Source: Ligustrum vulgare (lineage: Eukaryota; Streptophyta; Magnoliopsida; Lamiales; Oleaceae). Taken from it: a DNA stretch of 64,000 nt. The notes below the pieces were generated by a model. The model was not told where the DNA came from and searched no databases. It saw only the letters and a program-made list of their open reading frames with translations. Shown piece after piece: positions 54,879 through 64,000 of this stretch. The stretch spans positions 34,206,929 through 34,270,928 of the forward strand of contig OY743190.1 of the NCBI GenBank assembly GCA_963555705.1, read 5' to 3'. A program made the position numbers and the translations under genes. How positions within the stretch are numbered: the first letter of the stretch is position 1; every line of letters starts with the position of its first letter.

Positions 54879-55989
54879 TACCCTCCTTATTTAGGATGAT
54901 TCGTTCCGAATTATAGCTTTGTTCCTGTTGTTTCACTTCACCTGCTGGATCAAACGGAAGATTTCTCCTGCCATTGCACATGATCAACCAAAAATATTCT
55001 TCAATGGAGGTCACGTGAATGGCTTGAAGTTGAAACACCTCTGGACATTGGTGGTGTTGCCCAAATTTCCACGTACCATTAACCTGCAAGAAAGAATTAA
55101 ATAGAATGAGGAGGAGAATGTTATTTTCATGAGGTATAAGGTATGGATCCTTGTATACATGATTAATCACCATCTCCAATTCTTCTTTAAGAACCACGAG
55201 GCCATCCTCTTCACCTCGTTCTTCCTTTGCATCTTCAACCACTTTTTCAAAATTTTTACTTTCAAATTCAATTACATCTTCTACCTCCAATTTTTTATTA
55301 CTAATTTCATGCACTCTCTCAACGGTATTCAAATGTGGATCTACCAATTCAAAGCTCAAATTTTGAAGTTCTACCTCAACCCCCAATTCATTCCTCTTAT
55401 CTTCAACAATTTCATTCCTAATTAATTCCTCGCTTCCCAACTCCACATTTTTCTCATCAAATTTTGGAGTTTGTTTATTTGTTTTTACTTTCAATTCTCC
55501 CTCCTCCTTATCAATATCCTTATCCCCACGATGCCTCCTATTACACCACTTTTCACTCTCCTTCCTTACCCTCCGTGAATCTTCTAGTGCTTCCTCTAAT
55601 GTCAACCCATATAGTACGCATATTTTCCCTTTCTTAAGGAATTGGTATATGTGCATACTCTTATCATAAACAGCCTCCCTCCTACGTCTCCAAGGTTTTT
55701 CCAATAAAATATGATAAGATTTCAATGGCACTACATCACACCATACATCCTCACTATACCTTCCCATGGTGATAGGCACTAGAACTTGTTTGGTTATTTT
55801 GAAATTCCCAAACTCCCTCATCCACGTCATCCTATAAGGTTTATAGTGTGGTTCTAGGGGCAATCCTAATTTTTCAACCACGGTGCTACTAACGAAATTA
55901 GTAAAGCACTTTCCATCAATCGCCAAACTGCACCCCTTATGATCCACATAACATCTAGTTTGGAATAAAGAGCCCGGATCATAATCCAT
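54823..55989 (-). CDS. LE3 ORF: retropepsin-like protein with acidic coiled-coil tail
   Basis: Intact 388-codon ORF starting MDYDPGSLFQTRCYVDHKGC. Residues about 10-115 match the clan AA protease region of Ty3/gypsy polyproteins (TNFVSSTVVEKLGLP, then KITKQVLVPITMGRY and CDVVPL). The catalytic motif normally read as D-S-G is AIDGKCFTN here, so the Ser-Gly after Asp is altered and activity is doubtful. Residues about 150-280 are highly charged (EDSRRVRKESEKW, DKEEGELKVK, EEVED-like). The last 19 codons and the stop lie inside the left LTR. In autonomous relatives RT follows at this point; here it is missing. An intact frame in a non-autonomous element is noteworthy. Confidence 0.75.
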   Translation of the reverse strand: MDYDPGSLFQTRCYVDHKGCSLAIDGKCFTNFVSSTVVEKLGLPLEPHYKPYRMTWMREFGNFKITKQVLVPITMGRYSEDVWCDVVPLKSYHILLEKPWRRRREAVYDKSMHIYQFLKKGKICVLYGLTLEEALEDSRRVRKESEKWCNRRHRGDKDIDKEEGELKVKTNKQTPKFDEKNVELGSEELIRNEIVEDKRNELGVEVELQNLSFELVDPHLNTVERVHEISNKKLEVEDVIEFESKNFEKVVEDAKEERGEEDGLVVLKEELEMVINHVYKDPYLIPHENNILLLILFNSFLQVNGTWKFGQHHQCPEVFQLQAIHVTSIEEYFWLIMCNGRRNLPFDPAGEVKQQEQSYNSERIILNKEGMMCSGPLTIGVIAGLTES

Positions 55990-56446
55990 CTCTTATGTGG
56001 CGTTCAGAAATTCAAAAACGAAGAGGATTTAGACATCAAATAACAAGAACGAATTTTATTGCTGGCTTGAAATGAAACGAATATCAAGAATTTAAGGAAA
56101 TTCAAGAAAGTGGTTCTTGAATGGACTTTTTTTTGGATGAATTTTCGGAATAAAATAAATAAATAAATAAAATATTTTTTTTATAAATCCGAAAATTCGA
56201 CAACGAACACGACAAAAAAAACGGAACTTAATTCGGATAAGAATTAAGCAAAACAAACACTTTTGAAATTTTTTGGAACGATTTTCTGGATTAAAGACTC
56301 AACAAACTCAAGAACAGGAATAACGCAGAAAACTGAAAACAAAAAAACAATCAACAAGATATGGACGATTTTTATGGGACTCGATGATAAACATAAAAAT
56401 AACTGGATAGAAAAACCTGAATTCAGAGTCCAGCTCTGATACCAGA

Positions 56447-57188
56447 TGATGAGATTCGAAGCGCGGAAGAAACGTCGGAAAGTTCCGAACTCAGGTTGTG
56501 GTTGGACGGATGAATCATGACCCGATATTCACGACGCGATGGCTCGAAGATGCGGAATAAAGAACCACGACTTTCGAAACGCCACAAGGATTTGTTCAAT
56601 CTCCTTGATAAGTCTCTGATTTTCAACGCCACAAATACTCTCGCGAATATTTGATAAGTTCTGGATGAACGCCACAAGATAATCAATCTTGATAAGTTTG
56701 GGTTTGTAATGTGAATCCACACATTAAACAATTGAAAAACATTCAATCTCTTTTTATTCAATCATCAAAATCTTAATTTACAATGAATAAAAAAGGTGTA
56801 TAAATAAGCAAAATAAAACCCTAATCGCTAATTTACTCAAAATAGAATTCTAACTAACCTAGAATACTAAATTAGAAAAATAACCTAAAAACCAAAATGG
56901 AAACAAAATAATTAAAAATCCTATAATTATGGAAATATAGTAAATTTCCGTCTGCATAATTGATTTGCCAATTTGAAGCCCCAAACGATGGAATTTGACC
57001 CTAAAATCAATGGGCTCAAGGGCTTTGGCCCATGAGTCTTGCTCAGTGACATGTTTCTACTCGAAAAACATATATTATTCATCCAGTTCCGACATGGTTG
57101 ACTGGACTGCACTTTTATTTTGGCTTGAATATTTAACTTTCTGTCAAGTCTGCTATGACTCCGATTGTCGAGGGTCCGGAACACATCA
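56447..57188 (-). repeat. LE3 5' LTR
   Basis: 742 bp. Contains a short insertion (TCTTTTTATTCAA, about 56,748-56,762) absent from the left LTR. Confidence 0.92.
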
Positions 57189-57323
57189 CAAAACTTCAAA
57201 TTTCACATCAAACAAACACAATATTTTTATTTTCCTTTTTTAACATACTTTTTATTATTATTTTATTTGAAATATTTAATTTTTCATTAAAATAAAACGA
57301 GAAATACACCAAAAATATTTATT

Positions 57324-58673
57324 TCAATAACTATTCTCGAAATTTGTATATTGTTCCCACAAATGTTCAATTAAAACATTTCGGAGTGCAATGTGAACCT
57401 CTTTATCCTTAATTTGACTGTGATGAGCGAGAAACTCCAGGAAATGGACATTTTCATCTACAAACATCTCAACTTGTGAGCTCGGGGCTTCTACCCACTC
57501 TCGAATAGGTGCTTCAACATCACGTTCATCCTCTATGATCATGTTGTGCATAATGATGCATGCAGTCAAGATATCGTGTAAGATGTTTTTTTACCAAAAT
57601 CGTGACGGCCCTACAACAATTGCGAACCTATATTGTAAAACCCCAAATGCTCATTCAACGTCTTTTCTACAACTTTTTTGTTTCATTGCGAAATGTTTTT
57701 TCTTCGACCCACGTGCCTTATGAATTGTTTGTACGAGAGTGGCTCACTTCGGATATATACCATCAGCTAAATAGTAACCCATGTTGTATTCGCGTCCCTG
57801 TATGACGTAATTAGCGGAGGGAGCAATTCCTTTAGCGAGGTTGGCAAATAGATAGGAGGCTTATAAAATATTGATGTCGGTGTTTGAACCTGGCATGCCA
57901 AAGTATGTGTGCCATATCCAAAAATCATAATCCATTACGATCTCTAAGATAATGGTTGGTGATCCACTCCGACATGTATATTGGCCCGTTCATACGGTTG
58001 GACAATTTTTCCACATCCAATGCATACAGTCAAGGCTATCCAGCATTTCGGGAAATCCACGTTGTTGACCAACGTGAATAAGCAGTGTAATGTCATTAGC
58101 GTTGGGTGAATGCAAATAACTACTTCCAAATACCTCCACGACTGCATGGCAAAAACTTTTCAAACTTTCAATAGTTGTTGACTTACCAATCTTAACATAC
58201 TCATTAATTGCATCTGTCGCAACTCCATATGCTAGCATCCAAGAGACGGCAGTCATCTTTTGAAGAGAAGACAACCCTAGCCTTCCTAGTCCATCCTTTT
58301 TTTGTACGAAGTAATTATCATGCGACTCCACAGATTGCACTATGTGTAAGAATATATTTCTTGACATGTGAAAACGTTTTCGAAACAACCTTTCGTCGTA
58401 CTATGGGTTCGATACAAAGTAGTCATTGAACAATCGTTCATGGGCAAACTCTCTATCGCGATTTATGACGATGTGCCCAGGGATTGAGCAACCATGTGTT
58501 GATAGATTTTATAGATGTTCAACTATTTGAGTTAGAAGGATGTTGTTATTCAAATACATGCGAACCACAGCATCATGACAGGCCTCAAGTGCCTCAAGGT
58601 CATTCATGATCTACTCATCTTCGTCATAAACATTGTCGTTTACATTGGAAGATCCGCCAACATTGAAATTCAT
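57324..58673 (-). pseudogene. PIF/Harbinger transposase (HARBI1/ALP1-like), degenerate
   Basis: Starts MNFNVGGSSNVNDNVYDEDE at 58673. A well-preserved block (58388-57990) has RKRFHMSRNIFLHIVQSVES, GRLGLSSLQKMTAV and SLDCMHWMWKNCP, typical of plant Harbinger transposases. The DDE triad can be followed: D in LDCMHW, D in YYLADGIYP (near 57,760, followed by a stop), E in KDVE (near 57,675, followed by TGA). The C-terminus is 57569-57324 (TACIIMHNMIIEDERD, LRNVLIEHLWE). Stops and frameshifts interrupt the middle and the N-terminal part. Transcribed away from the second ORF at 59.5-60.3 kb. Inactive. Confidence 0.88.
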
Positions 58674-58779
58674 TTTTGTGAATGTGAAATTGATATACGA
58701 ACTTTTTAGTGTTAGATATGAATGATGAATTGTATACTAGGTACTCGTATTTTATAATTGCATTTCCATAGATAAGGTT

Positions 58780-59335
58780 AATTTGCGTTAACCAATCTCA
58801 ATCGTAGATCAGATTACGTGAGATATAAGCTGTTAGATGAGAATATTCTCATCTTATCATGTCAGGATAACTTCGATTTGCGTACTTCAGTCACAGCCAT
58901 TGATCATATTGCACGAGATCTAAGCCTTTAGATTGGATTCCATACCTCTGTCATGTCAGGATAACTTCGATTTGCGTACTTCAATCCCAGCCATTGATGA
59001 GAATGCACAAGATCTGAGCAGTTATATTGAATTCCATGTCTCTATCATGTCAGGATAACTTTGATTTGCATAATTCAATCCCAACCATTGATCTGATTAC
59101 ATGAGATCTGAGCCGTTAGATTAAATTAAATATCACTATCATGACAGGATAACTTTGATTTACGTAATTCATTCCTAGCCATCGATCAGAATGCACAAGA
59201 TCTGATTCATTGGATTAGATTAAATAATTTATTATGTCAAGATAACATTGAATCGCTATTCAATCCCAGCCATTAATCAAATTGCATAAAACCAGAGTCA
59301 TTAGATGAGATCTTCTTATCAAATCAATTCAAGAT
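58780..59335 (+). repeat. 94-bp minisatellite between the two Harbinger ORFs
   Basis: Units start TCATGTCAGGATAACTT at 58857, 58951, 59045, 59139 and (diverged) 59232, an exact 94-bp period for the first four. A partial unit precedes 58857. Each carries CAATCCCAGCCATTGATC and a GAGATCTGAGCC-like word. Confidence 0.92.
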
Positions 59336-59520
59336 ATCAATCACATTATAAAAGCACAAGTCTCCTATTCATATTTCATAACAATATCACCCTTAAAAAA
59401 ATAAAAAATAAAATAAAAAAATAAAAAGAGGACCTCATACAATGTTGAAGAAGTCATTCATTTTGTGTCGTGTATAGTTAGATGTTTCTCAAAACCCGAT
59501 TATCGATATTAATCTGTCAA
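59336..59520. other. Spacer between minisatellite and Harbinger ORF2
   Basis: AT-rich with an A-rich run (AAAAAATAAAAAATAAAATAA near 59,400). Probably promoter/leader of ORF2. Confidence 0.4.
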
Positions 59521-60290
59521 AAGATCTTTTTAGAGCCGTGTCAAGTTGGAGTATAATAGTTCATTACCACCCCATATTACTCAGTCCTGACCTTTGAGTC
59601 ATTGCAATCCCCTTTCACATTGATCAATGCATCCATTAGTAAACTACGTGGGTGCATAAGCTAAGTGGAAAATTTAAATCCAAGCGGAGCATCAAAACAA
59701 GACATTGTAAGTGCAGTTATTACAAAAGTCCAATTTATATGTTACAATTCACTTTAATGTTATAAATTTATTTATATCAATTTGCAGATAGACCGAGCTG
59801 AAATATTGTTATGTCAAGACGAAAAATCCAAGAAATGAATTAAATTTGATCATGTGTGGCCTATCCTTAAGGTTAGTGAAAAACTTGGAAAAGAAGTTCA
59901 AGTGAAGTTACAGGATAGCTAGGGATTATCTTCATTTTCTTCATATCAGGGATTATCTTCATTTTCTCTAGATATTAATCAAGATGATACTAGTGTCAGT
60001 TCAAGCCAACGATCCATTGGGATAAAAAAAAAAGCTAAGGGGAAAAGAAAAAACGAAGAAAATTCCTCAAAAATCATTGCAAGTATCATGGAAGAGCAAC
60101 CAGAAGTCGCGCGAGTCATCCGCAAAGGGAATGAGAATAGGCTGAAAAACTATGAATTTCAAAGGGCTCGAATGCAATCCGTCGAATATTGTTCTGAAAA
60201 TACCATTCTAGCCAAAGATTTGAACTTCATTTTAGATCCGGAGCTATGAGAATTTTTTCGAAATGAACAAAAATGAATCATGCTAAAAAG
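59520..60290 (+). pseudogene. PIF/Harbinger ORF2 (Myb/SANT-like), two exons, degenerate
   Basis: Exon 1 ends with VENLNPSGASKQDI, then a donor GTAAGT (59707) and an 81-bp intron to TTTGCAG (59787). Exon 2 begins IDRAEILLCQDEKSKK and contains FDHVWPILK, KAKGKRKNEENSS and MEEQPEVARVIRKGNENRL. This matches the DNA-binding helper protein of plant PIF/Harbinger elements, which cooperates with the transposase. Several stops (after KKAA-like positions: SKK*, QDS*, DPEL*) show decay. Confidence 0.7.
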
Positions 60291-60936
60291 AAGTGAAGAA
60301 AGTTCACCAGCTCCATATGGTCTTTCTTTTTTATGATCTTGGATGATCTAGATTCGATCTACCTAATTATTAAATCGTTATCTTTTAAGTAGCTTCCATC
60401 GTATTTTAATTTTCAATATCTATGTCACCATACCAATTATGTTTCCAAGTTTCTAATATTGTTGAGTAATCTATTTTGTTGTCATTTAATTTTAATGTTT
60501 TGATTTATAATAATTTAATTATGTAGTAAAAATAATGGTCAAATAAGAAACACAAATTCAATAAATCTCAATATAGATGAAATAACCACGATTTTTACTA
60601 CAAAAAATAAATTAAAATGCAATTTCTAATAATATTTTCGAGACCAAAATTGAATTGTATTCATCAAACAACAATGTGTTCTAATAGAAGAAAAAAAAAA
60701 GGATAAAATTGAAATTAAAATCAACATTTGGGGCTAAATTAAACTATATTAAAGATTGAAAAAAAATTGGGGCAACTATTTGGTTGCCCCAATTTTAATA
60801 CCGTAGCATGGTTGTCCTAATTTTAATACCGTCTGCTACAGTATATGGCATCCCACTGTAGTGAACTCCATTTTGCAGACGGCATCGCCTTCTGCATTGT
60901 AGGAGATCCCATTTTGCCGTCTAGGTGGACATGCTC
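60291..60936. other. Right arm of the Harbinger element, non-coding
   Basis: AT-rich, ending with TTGGGGCAAC and its inverted copy GTTGCCCCAA (60768-60796) and CTACAGTATATGG-type sub-terminal sequence. Confidence 0.5.
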
Positions 60937-60954
60937 TTAGGGACGTTTTGCACA

Positions 60955-61171
60955 AAAAACGATACGATAGGCATGCATTTCACAAAACTTCTATACGTTA
61001 TGGACGAAATGTGCAAATTATCCATTTTTTCTAATGGTTGAATTTAACAGTGCTTGACAGGAGGACTATTTTAGCAAAGAAATGTGATTTTGAGGATGTA
61101 AATGTCAAAATTAAAAAGTTAAGATGGATTTCTACAGAAAGTGCAATTGCCAGGGCCTGAGCTATTTACCC
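60955..61171 (-). repeat. MULE right terminal inverted repeat
   Basis: Reverse complement of the left terminus with about 75-80% identity by eye; immediately followed by the TTTTCTATC duplication. Confidence 0.75.
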
Positions 61172-61519
61172 TTTTCTATCATATACGGTGCTTGTCATAG
61201 GTGGAGCCCACCACATGTGCATTTGACGGGCACAAAACATGTGGCCATCACGAGTAATATAAAAGTTCTATGTAAAACGAAGTCTACATATAACATGTCA
61301 ATTATGTAAATAGTGATTTAGGTACATCAACCTCATTTTGGATAATTATTTATTGCATAAAAAGTGGTAAAGGATGTCAGTGATACTCAAAAGTCATAAC
61401 TAGAAATATTGAATGTTAGTATAGTTTTTCAAAAGTGAGCAAATGTCTCAAATATAACCATAAAGCTCTGAAAGTGACTGATGTTATTCAAATTTTCGTC
61501 ATTTTGCTTTGGGTATTGG

Positions 61520-62300
61520 TGCAATTCATATAATGCTTGTGGGCTTTCGACAGCTAATTAATGATCATCATTACCAAACATTAAAGAATAATGTGGTTTT
61601 TAATTTTGAAGGATGCATGATTTAAAAATGTTTGAAAAATAAAAACTGTGAACTTGATTGACTAAGAAATAATAAAAATGGATGGTTGAAATTAAGTTTG
61701 AAAAGTTGTTGTGAAAGTTTTAATTTATGGCTGAGATTGAGTTTGCAAGACCGTGAAAGAGACTGTTTATGATGAATAGTGAAGGTCGAAAACATGGAAG
61801 ACTAATTTTTGTTTGGTTTAGTAGAGTGTAAGTTACAAATTCAAAAAATTACAAACACGAGTTATAATTTCACAAACTTAAAATAATATTAACACAATTT
61901 GTAATTTATAACCATCGTAACTTGTTAATTGTAGAGTTACTTAAATTTAACAAAAATATTATGTAAGTTGCCATATTTTGCTTTTAAATGTCAATCAATT
62001 TTCTAATTTTAAAGATACAGCTCTTGTTTGTTTGTGATGAAAATCTGAATTTTAATTTAAATTAAAATCAACAATTAATTACAATCATATATTTTGGGGG
62101 TCTCACGGCATTTTAACCACACATTTATCAACTTTATTAAAATCTACTAAAAATATAATTTTATTCTGCATCAAACAAGGACATAATGAAAATTAACATT
62201 TTTTTAATTTACCCCCATTTTTTGCCCTAGTTGTGTAATTTGCCCCAAATTTTATTCAGAAATATAAACTGGATTTGGGCCATCAAGTTTGGATTGCCCA
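61520..62300 (+). repeat. Segmental repeat, copy B
   Basis: Direct-orientation homologue of 45,935-46,960 (see copy A). The two copies flank LE2's right end and the MULE nest. Confidence 0.8.
62026..62176. mobile_element. Small MITE, 'CTTGTTTG' family, copy 3
   Basis: CTCTTGTTTGTTTG at the left and CATCAAACAAGG at the right; same interior blocks as copies 1 and 2. Confidence 0.65.
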
Positions 62301-62972
62301 AAATCACGAAAAGTGCATCAACCTATACATGGGTAAAAGCTTGGGTCGAACACAACCTAAGTAATTTTCATTTTTCTGGTCAAAGAAAGACAAAATTATC
62401 CTAGAATATCATCATAGATTATTAATGAGTGCATGTAAATATTCTCCTATGGCTAATAATGAAACTCATTTAGGTGATTCAACAGTGACAAAATTTTAGC
62501 CAAGTAAATAACAATATTTTAAAAAACATAAAACATGATGGAACGGTAAGGTCGAACATTATGCTTAAGCACGACTAGACACGAAAAAGCTCGACAATGA
62601 ACGAGCAAAGCACGAAATGAGATGAAGAGTGAAGTGCGAGTTTCACGTTTCAGCGCGTCTAAATTAATGTCTAACTATGCTTTTTAGAACATTTGTAAAT
62701 AATCATAATATGGAAAAACATGGATTTATAGACATGAAGATGGGGAATGTGGGATCCCCAATCCATGATTCAAAAGATAGTCGACATCTGTAATTCATGT
62801 GCATGATTTAGGAAACCACGCCTGTCATGATTTTGTTGTCTTCCTATTTCTAAAGAAACTCCCAGATTTGTTATATTCTTCTCTTCCCCATATTCATAAG
62901 CCTATGAATGTTCATGTACATGACTGAGTCGACCGTATAATAGACAATTTTATTTTTTTTATTTTTTTTCAC

Positions 62973-64000
62973 TTATCGCCTCTGTTTAAGTACACTGCAT
63001 AACTGCATTTTCTGAGTTACTAGCCTGGCTTTGATGCCCTCCTCTGCTCTTGAACCTCGCCTTTGGATTCCTCGTCTCCATTCGATACGACCTTGCATAC
63101 CTCGAACGATGTGTGGATTCCTAGGATCAGGTCGGCACCAGTGACCGACCGAGCTATGGCCGCAAACTGCCCCTTCACCGGAAACTCTTTCTTGAGAAAT
63201 AGACGATACATTGGACGACGATGATCCATTTAAAACCTTTTCATTCCTAGGGGAAGGACCATTTTTCTTCGGTTTCTTTGACAAAACAGAGGATGTCTCA
63301 CTAAATTTGGATTCATGATGTTTACTATGATCTTCTCCTCGTTTGCCAATGGAAATGTACTTAAATCTACTCACTGATTGCTCGAAACTTGAATTCGGAT
63401 CTTCAGCTTGGATCACGCTCGATTGAGGCGAATGTGACAATTCGTTGGTTCCTTGGACGTCGATCTGATTCTTCTTGGTCATATCCGAATTTAAGGTTGT
63501 CGATCTCAAGAAAGTCTCGAGCTCTGCTATGATATGACTCATCTCAGAAAACTTCTCCTCCAAAATCAGCTTTGCATTGGCTAGCTTCATCTGGACACAT
63601 TCTTCGTGCCAAGCCTCGATCATTTGCAGCATTTTCCTCTCTTCTTCCACCTTCTCTAGGACTTGACCTTGTTCACTCTTCAATGCTCCAATTTTAGCCT
63701 TCTCCTTTTCGATTTCCTTAGCTAGCCCTGCACATACCTTCTGCAAAAAAACTCTCACTTTCTTCTCTTTCTCGTAATTTTTCGCGAATTTCTTGGTCGA
63801 TTTTTTGGAATCAGCAAGATTGCTAACAAGTTTGGAGTTGAGACTATCCATCTTTTGAAATCTTCTTTTCTCCCTTATTGTTTGTTCCTTTAAGTGCTCG
63901 ATTAGTACATTAGTCTTTTGATGCTTTCTTCTAATCCATGAAGCCCTTTCTTCGTCGAGCTTCTTCGCGAATTTTTCGAGTTTAATCCTAGAACTAGAAA
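62973..64000 (-). CDS. BRANCHLESS TRICHOME-like / At5g41620-like coiled-coil protein, 3' part
   Basis: The frame is open from the right window edge to the stop at 62973 (about 341 codons visible). Long coiled coil in the N-terminal half (FAKNYEKEKKVRVFLQKVC, GLAKEIEKEKAKIGALKSEQ, EERKMLQMIEAWHEECVQMK, LANAKLILEEKFSEM), a serine-rich middle, and the conserved C-terminal block NPHIVRGMQGRIEW ... KMQLCSVLKQRR. This order matches the plant family containing BRANCHLESS TRICHOME and several uncharacterised 'intracellular protein transport USO1-like' proteins; the exact member cannot be told. BLT itself affects trichome branching; other members have no firm role. The 5' end is outside the window. 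No stop or frameshift is visible. Confidence 0.8.
   Translation of the reverse strand, partial: SSSRIKLEKFAKKLDEERASWIRRKHQKTNVLIEHLKEQTIREKRRFQKMDSLNSKLVSNLADSKKSTKKFAKNYEKEKKVRVFLQKVCAGLAKEIEKEKAKIGALKSEQGQVLEKVEEERKMLQMIEAWHEECVQMKLANAKLILEEKFSEMSHIIAELETFLRSTTLNSDMTKKNQIDVQGTNELSHSPQSSVIQAEDPNSSFEQSVSRFKYISIGKRGEDHSKHHESKFSETSSVLSKKPKKNGPSPRNEKVLNGSSSSNVSSISQERVSGEGAVCGHSSVGHWCRPDPRNPHIVRGMQGRIEWRRGIQRRGSRAEEGIKARLVTQKMQLCSVLKQRR

Larger units (their letters stand above)
54152..57188 (-). mobile_element. Non-autonomous Ty3/gypsy-type LTR element LE3
   Basis: LTRs 54152-54878 (727 bp) and 56447-57188 (742 bp), TG...CA, flanked by CAAAA (54147-54151 and 57189-57193). A Met-tRNA-type primer site (TGGTATCAGAGC, about 56,433-56,444) lies inside the right LTR and a purine tract (AATAAGGAGGGTA) inside the left LTR. 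The 1568-bp interior holds one ORF with a retropepsin-like domain and no RT, RNase H or integrase. LTR identity is about 96% by eye. Confidence 0.93.
54057..60936. mobile_element. PIF/Harbinger element (6.9 kb) with a nested LTR element
   Basis: Flanked by TTA on both sides (54054-54056 and 60937-60939). The ends GGCAATCTCCAACTAGG and, in reverse complement, GAGCATGTCCACCTAGA are related. It carries a DDE transposase remnant (minus) and the divergent second ORF (plus) characteristic of this superfamily. The left arm is interrupted by an LTR element (54152-57188). Terminal repeats are poorly preserved, so the exact ends are less certain than the gene content. Confidence 0.7.
49373..61171. mobile_element. 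Mutator-type (MULE) element, 11.8 kb, host of a nest of TEs
   Basis: Inverted termini beginning GGGTAAATAGC at 49373 and ending GCTATTTACCC at 61171, flanked by the perfect 9-bp duplication TTTTCTATC (49364-49372 and 61172-61180). The inverted homology extends about 200 bp each side (49373-49590 versus 60955-61171, perhaps 75-80% identical by eye), including TTAAATTCAACCATTAGAAAA in both. No MURA-type transposase is visible, so it is non-autonomous. Removing the nested hAT, fold-back and Harbinger elements leaves roughly 2.6 kb of own sequence. Confidence 0.8.
61181..62972. other. Gene-free interval upstream of the right edge gene's 3' end
   Basis: Contains segmental repeat copy B (61520-62300), MITE copy 3 (62026-62176) and a 110-bp block (62,355-62,465) matching 48,930-49,030 (TTTTCATTTTTCTGGTCA, then ATTATTAATGAGTGCATG). 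No coding sequence recognised. Confidence 0.6.

Noticed and set aside
49373..61171. Interpretation as two unrelated short repeats in inverted orientation
   Set aside because: Both homology ends coincide exactly with copies of the same 9-bp sequence, which is expected for a single Mutator insertion and improbable otherwise.
63020..63229. 69-codon minus-strand frame near the window's right end
   Set aside because: Out-of-frame shadow of the coiled-coil gene, whose conserved C-terminal block is in the longer frame.

Overview
The window is nuclear DNA of a flowering plant, most likely a eudicot. It is AT-rich and mostly transposable elements, with three recognisable host genes, all on the minus strand: the first coding exon of Mediator subunit MED21 (about 3.5-4.1 kb), an intact single-exon S40/DUF584 senescence-regulator gene (27.7-28.3 kb), and the 3' part of a coiled-coil gene of the BRANCHLESS TRICHOME-like/At5g41620-like group that runs off the right edge (63.0-64.0 kb). 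The species cannot be named from the sequence.

Layout. 1-3.3 kb: a Ty1/copia element on the minus strand, with a reading frame uninterrupted from its start codon to the left edge, apparently inside a MED21 intron. 3.5-4.08 kb: MED21 leader exon, leader intron and first coding exon. 4.08-8.49 kb: a complete non-coding LTR element (two 772-bp LTRs, target duplication ATTAG) inserted in the MED21 leader. About 8.56-19.2 kb: a decayed endogenous caulimovirid (pararetrovirus) in the order small ORFs, coat protein, movement protein, protease/RT/RNase H, transactivator-like ORF, pregenomic promoter, leader and more small ORFs, interrupted by an LTR-like segment at 15.56-16.7 kb. 20.5-26.3 kb: a copia element with nearly identical LTRs but five stop codons in one frame. 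26.3-30.5 kb: S40 gene, two MITEs and a short direct repeat. 30.56-35.54 kb: a frameshifted copia element. 35.5-39.8 kb: gene-free DNA with a Helitron 3' terminus. 39.78-45.71 kb: a non-coding LTR element whose interior is packed with short inverted repeats. 45.7-49.4 kb: gene-free, with MITEs, a 261-bp tandem repeat and a segment repeated at 61.5-62.5 kb. 49.37-61.17 kb: a Mutator-type element bounded by a 9-bp duplication, holding a hAT deletion derivative (8-bp duplication), a fold-back element, and a PIF/Harbinger element (TTA duplication) that itself contains a non-autonomous LTR element (5-bp duplication). 61.2-64 kb: duplicated gene-free DNA, then the coiled-coil gene.

Insertion order can be read from nesting and target duplications. 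The most unusual observation is that the interiors of the two non-coding LTR elements (4.85-7.71 and 39.94-45.55 kb) consist largely of short inverted repeats whose arms differ from site to site while the loop stays nearly constant within each element. The endogenous virus is also unusual: it has a series of small ORFs, two of which look like tandem paralogues joined by a TAATG stop-start overlap.
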